A DNA stretch of 13,456 nt from Bifidobacteriaceae bacterium (GTDB lineage Bacteria; Actinomycetota; Actinomycetes; Actinomycetales; WQXJ01), in contig JAITJY010000040.1 in the NCBI GenBank assembly GCA_031278675.1, positions 1 through 13,456 on the forward strand. Direction: 5' to 3'. Both the position numbers and the translations under genes were made by a program. Of this stretch, positions 11,137 through 13,456 are shown in pieces; position 1 is the stretch's first letter; every line of letters begins with the position of its first letter. The notes below the pieces were generated by a model, which saw only the letters and a program-made list of their open reading frames with translations, made no database searches and had not been told where the DNA came from.

Positions 11137-12194
11137 TGAGCCTGTACAACTGGATCTACGATCCGGTCTCACGCCTGCGGCCAGGCGATCTGCTCGGGGT
11201 GGATCAGCCCTACAAGCCGTGGCCGCCGCGTTACCGGTGGCGGTTCAACGCTGGGCTGCGCGCACTGGTGTTCTGGGGGACGCTGTTTGCGATCATGGTG
11301 GCGGGCTCGCTCATCTTCGTCCTCGCTGCGCTGGCCGGCGGCGCCCTAGCGGGAGCGCAAGGAGCGAGCGACCCGAACGAAGCGCTAGCGCCCGTGATGG
11401 ACGAGATCTCCTACAGCGGGCTGGCGCTGACGGAATTGCTTGGCGCCATCGTCGCTTATGTGGTGATGACCTGCGCGATGGAAAAACGCGGCTGGCCGGT
11501 TGAACTGGGGTGGCGGCGCCTCGCGGGCCTCGCACAAGGTGCGCTGGTCGGCTTCATCGCCATGTCGTTGATCATTGGCTTGCTGGCGCTCGCCGGTTCC
11601 TACAGGATCATCGGTTTCAACGGGTCATATTCACCGTGGAACGACCTGTTGATGGTGGGAGTGACGGCGGGCGTCGCTGAAGAGCTGATGTTCCGTGGTG
11701 CCATGTTCCGGTTGCTGGAGGACACGTTCGGTTCATGGGTCGCGATCATTGGGAGCTGCCTAGTGTTCGGGCTGATTCATGTCGCTAACCCGGATGGCAC
11801 GCTGGTCGGCGGGATGGGGATTGCTATCGAGTCGTTGGTTTTCCCGGCGCTGTACATGGCAACCCGGTCGCTGTGGTGGGTCATTGGTCTGCATTTTGCC
11901 TGGAACATGACACAGGGACCGATCTGGGGGTCGGTGGTCTCCGGGATGGGTGAGCCATCCAGCATGTTGGTCACCTCTTGGAGCGGCCCGGAGTGGCTGA
12001 CGGGCGGCCTATTCGGGATTGAGGGGTCGGTGGTGACCATGGTGGTGCTCGGCGCCTTCGGCGTGTGGCTGTTGGGCCGCGTCCACCGCAGCGGGAACTT
12101 TGTCCAGCCCTTCTGGCGGCGTCGGCAGCACCTGATGGCCGTTTCGTCATCTGAGACGGGGCCGGCGGCGGGAGAGGTGAGCGCGGCGGGGTGA
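11136..12194 (+). CDS. CPBP family intramembrane metalloprotease
   Basis: A 352-residue polytopic membrane protein of the CAAX-prenyl-protease/bacteriocin-processing (Abi/CPBP) family. The three family motifs are in order: EELMFRG with Glu182, Glu183 and Arg187; FGLIHVAN with His215; and HFAWN with His253 and Asn257. They are carried on the expected membrane helices. About 35 soluble residues precede the first helix and a basic tail (FWRRRQH) follows the last. In bacteria the family cleaves membrane peptides or acts as a scaffold; the target here is unknown. It overlaps the upstream helical-repeat gene by one base, suggesting joint expression and perhaps a shared membrane function. Confidence 0.9.
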   Translation: MSLYNWIYDPVSRLRPGDLLGVDQPYKPWPPRYRWRFNAGLRALVFWGTLFAIMVAGSLIFVLAALAGGALAGAQGASDPNEALAPVMDEISYSGLALTELLGAIVAYVVMTCAMEKRGWPVELGWRRLAGLAQGALVGFIAMSLIIGLLALAGSYRIIGFNGSYSPWNDLLMVGVTAGVAEELMFRGAMFRLLEDTFGSWVAIIGSCLVFGLIHVANPDGTLVGGMGIAIESLVFPALYMATRSLWWVIGLHFAWNMTQGPIWGSVVSGMGEPSSMLVTSWSGPEWLTGGLFGIEGSVVTMVVLGAFGVWLLGRVHRSGNFVQPFWRRRQHLMAVSSSETGPAAGEVSAAG

Positions 12195-12228
12195 GGCAGG
12201 CTGGCCGTGAAAGGTCAGGAGGCGAATC

Positions 12229-12759
12229 ATGTCAGCGCTAATAGTCACCGAATCGTATTTCGGCAACACGGCCGCCCTCGGCGAAGCGATTGCCGGCGCA
12301 TTGGCTGGACCGGGCGGGATGGCGGTCGAGTTGCGGGGCGTCGAAGACGCCCCCGCCACCCTGCCCGGCGCTGTGGACCTGCTGGTCCTGGCCGCCCCGA
12401 CCCACAACTATTCGTTGCCGCGCAGCGCGACCCGCTCTAGGGCGCGGTCCCGTGGCGCCAAGACCAGCGCGCAGACCGGTCTGCGGGAGTGGATTGCCAC
12501 CCTCAGCCCGCAGGCCGGCCTGAAGGTGGTGACGGTAGACACGGCGCTGCACACCAGTTTCATGCCGTCGAGTGCCGCGAAGACCGCCGCGCGCCTCCTC
12601 CGCCAGGCCGGTTTCACCGCAGCGCGGCGCGGCGCGACATTCTTCGTAGCGGACACGTCCGGCCCGTTGGACGATGGCGAGTCAGCCCGCGCCCGCGCTT
12701 GGGCCACGGCGCTCGCCACCGGGATCAAGGCGCCGAACTCAGGGCTGGCGTCCAGCTAA
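12229..12759 (+). CDS. Flavodoxin-domain protein
   Basis: A 176-residue protein with a flavodoxin fold. It begins with the FMN-phosphate loop TESYFGNT (residues 7-14) at the end of the first strand, and a central strand and loop LLVLAAPTHNYS (51-62) that would cover the flavin. A basic Arg/Ser segment (RSATRSRARSRGAKTS) leads to TGLREWI, seen in many actinobacterial flavodoxin-like proteins. It may carry electrons or act as an NADPH-dependent reductase; no partner is encoded nearby. ATG 12229 is fixed by AGGAGG at 12217-12222. It starts 34 nt after the CPBP gene, so it could be cotranscribed with it, and it ends 22 nt from the convergent kinase gene. Confidence 0.85.
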   Translation: MSALIVTESYFGNTAALGEAIAGALAGPGGMAVELRGVEDAPATLPGAVDLLVLAAPTHNYSLPRSATRSRARSRGAKTSAQTGLREWIATLSPQAGLKVVTVDTALHTSFMPSSAAKTAARLLRQAGFTAARRGATFFVADTSGPLDDGESARARAWATALATGIKAPNSGLASS

Positions 12760-12774
12760 GCCTGGATCGAGGCT
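12759..12774. terminator. Short inverted repeat between flavodoxin and kinase genes
   Basis: AGCCT (12759-12763) and AGGCT (12770-12774) can pair around a 6-nt loop in the 22-nt convergent gap. GCTAAGCC also occurs twice as a direct repeat (12755-12762, 12772-12779). The stem is weak, so a terminator role is only suggested by position. Confidence 0.25.
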
Positions 12775-12781
12775 AAGCCCC

Positions 12782-13456
12782 TTATGGGGTCTGGCTGGGG
12801 TCAGGGGTGGGCGTGGGGCCCGGACCGCTTGAGACCCGGATGGTGACGGTTTGGCCCACGGTCAGTTCAGCGCCGGCCGACGGGTTGGTGTCGATCACGC
12901 GGTTTTCGGCCACCGAGGTCGAGGATTCGTAAACCTCGTTGACTATCATGCCCGCACCGTCGAGCCAGCTCCGCGCCTCCGAGGCAGACTTACCGCGGAA
13001 ATCTGGCAGCGGCTTCTTCTCCAGCGCCTTCGCTACCACCACGGTGACCTGGGTGTTCTGGTCGACAGTTGCATCCACACCCGGCTCTGTCCGGATCACG
13101 GTGCCCGCCGCCGCATCAGAGGTTTCCTCGGTGACTGTGCCCATCACCAGGCCAGCGTTCTTCAGGATGGTTGAGCAGTCGGACTGGGTCTTGCCGGTGC
13201 AATCAGGCACGGTGGTCTTGCCGTTGGAGATTTGCAGGACCACGGTGTCCCCGGGTTTGACCTGGGTGTCAACCGGCGGGTCGGTGCCAACCACACGGTC
13301 TACGGGAATGGTGGCACTGTTGACGGTCTTGGTTTCCGAGACGGTCAGGTTAGCTTTGGCGAGCGCCTCCAGCGCTTGGCTCTGAGTCATCCCTTCGGTC
13401 GCTGGGACCAGGACGGAGTCCGCCCCGAGCGAGACAATGTATTTGATGATCGCTCC
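12782..13456 (-). CDS. pknB: PknB-type Ser/Thr protein kinase, C-terminal PASTA domains (partial)
   Basis: The frame is open from the right edge to TAA at 12782-12784 and gives 224 residues; the kinase domain and start lie outside the window. It shows the end of one PASTA unit (IIKYIVSLG) and three complete ones. These begin VPATEGMTQSQALEAL, VPDCTGKTQSDCSTIL and LPDFRGKSASEARSWL, each ending in the usual VKPGDTVVLQIS-like strand. A Pro/Thr tail (PGPTPTPDPSQTP) closes the protein. PASTA domains project outside the membrane and bind muropeptides or lipid II, directing the kinase to growth sites. An in-frame ATG at 13390 is internal to a PASTA unit and not a start. The middle complete unit has two cysteines eight residues apart (codons near 13200 and 13176). 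PASTA domains also occur in penicillin-binding proteins, but the origin-proximal context favours PknB. Confidence 0.85.
   Translation of the reverse strand, partial: GAIIKYIVSLGADSVLVPATEGMTQSQALEALAKANLTVSETKTVNSATIPVDRVVGTDPPVDTQVKPGDTVVLQISNGKTTVPDCTGKTQSDCSTILKNAGLVMGTVTEETSDAAAGTVIRTEPGVDATVDQNTQVTVVVAKALEKKPLPDFRGKSASEARSWLDGAGMIVNEVYESSTSVAENRVIDTNPSAGAELTVGQTVTIRVSSGPGPTPTPDPSQTP

Overview
The window looks like part of a high-GC actinobacterial (Actinomycetota) chromosome, probably near the replication origin. The evidence is the combination of crgA, a DUF881 protein, a class E sortase, a rhomboid protease with a zinc-box, a cytoplasmic cyclophilin and the PASTA-repeat end of a PknB-type kinase. 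In many actinobacteria these genes sit together next to the cell-division and peptidoglycan genes. GTG starts, ATGA/GTGA/TGATG overlaps and GC-rich codons fit. I cannot name a species.

Region 1 (1-5354, all +) is one compact operon whose beginning lies outside the window. It holds the end of one nucleoside/sugar-type ABC permease, a second complete permease, a cupin_5 (DUF985) protein, a GntR/UTRA repressor, a short-chain dehydrogenase, an MTA-phosphorylase-type enzyme, a second (NP-I family) nucleoside phosphorylase and a class II (fuculose-phosphate-type) aldolase. Five of the seven junctions overlap or are under 30 nt apart. Read together, the genes suggest import of a nucleoside, phosphorolysis to a sugar-1-phosphate, then aldol cleavage. 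This resembles the 5'-deoxynucleoside/methylthioadenosine 'DHAP shunt' logic, but no sugar-phosphate isomerase of the MtnA type is visible here. A hairpin directly follows the last stop codon.

Region 2 (5355-6607) carries an L,D-transpeptidase with an N-terminal membrane anchor (+). A 328-nt convergent gap follows, filled with GC-rich inverted repeats and a 30-bp tandem repeat array. The array begins inside the 3' end of the next minus-strand gene and repeats its stop codon many times.

Region 3 (6608-8471, all -) is DUF881 protein, class E sortase and a small one-TM protein in a tight operon. It is divergent from crgA (8585-8836, +).

Region 4 (8892-12194): a bulged hairpin separates crgA from the convergent rhomboid-cyclophilin pair (-). 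Divergent from that pair is a two-gene operon of an Ala/Lys-rich one-TM helical-repeat protein (DUF5324-like) and a CPBP-family intramembrane protease.

Region 5 (12229-13456): a flavodoxin-domain protein (+) converges on the C-terminal PASTA domains of a PknB-type Ser/Thr kinase, which runs off the window. Its position beyond the cyclophilin side, rather than beside the sortase operon, suggests that the usual origin-proximal gene block is inverted here. No tRNA, rRNA, CRISPR array or insertion sequence was seen.
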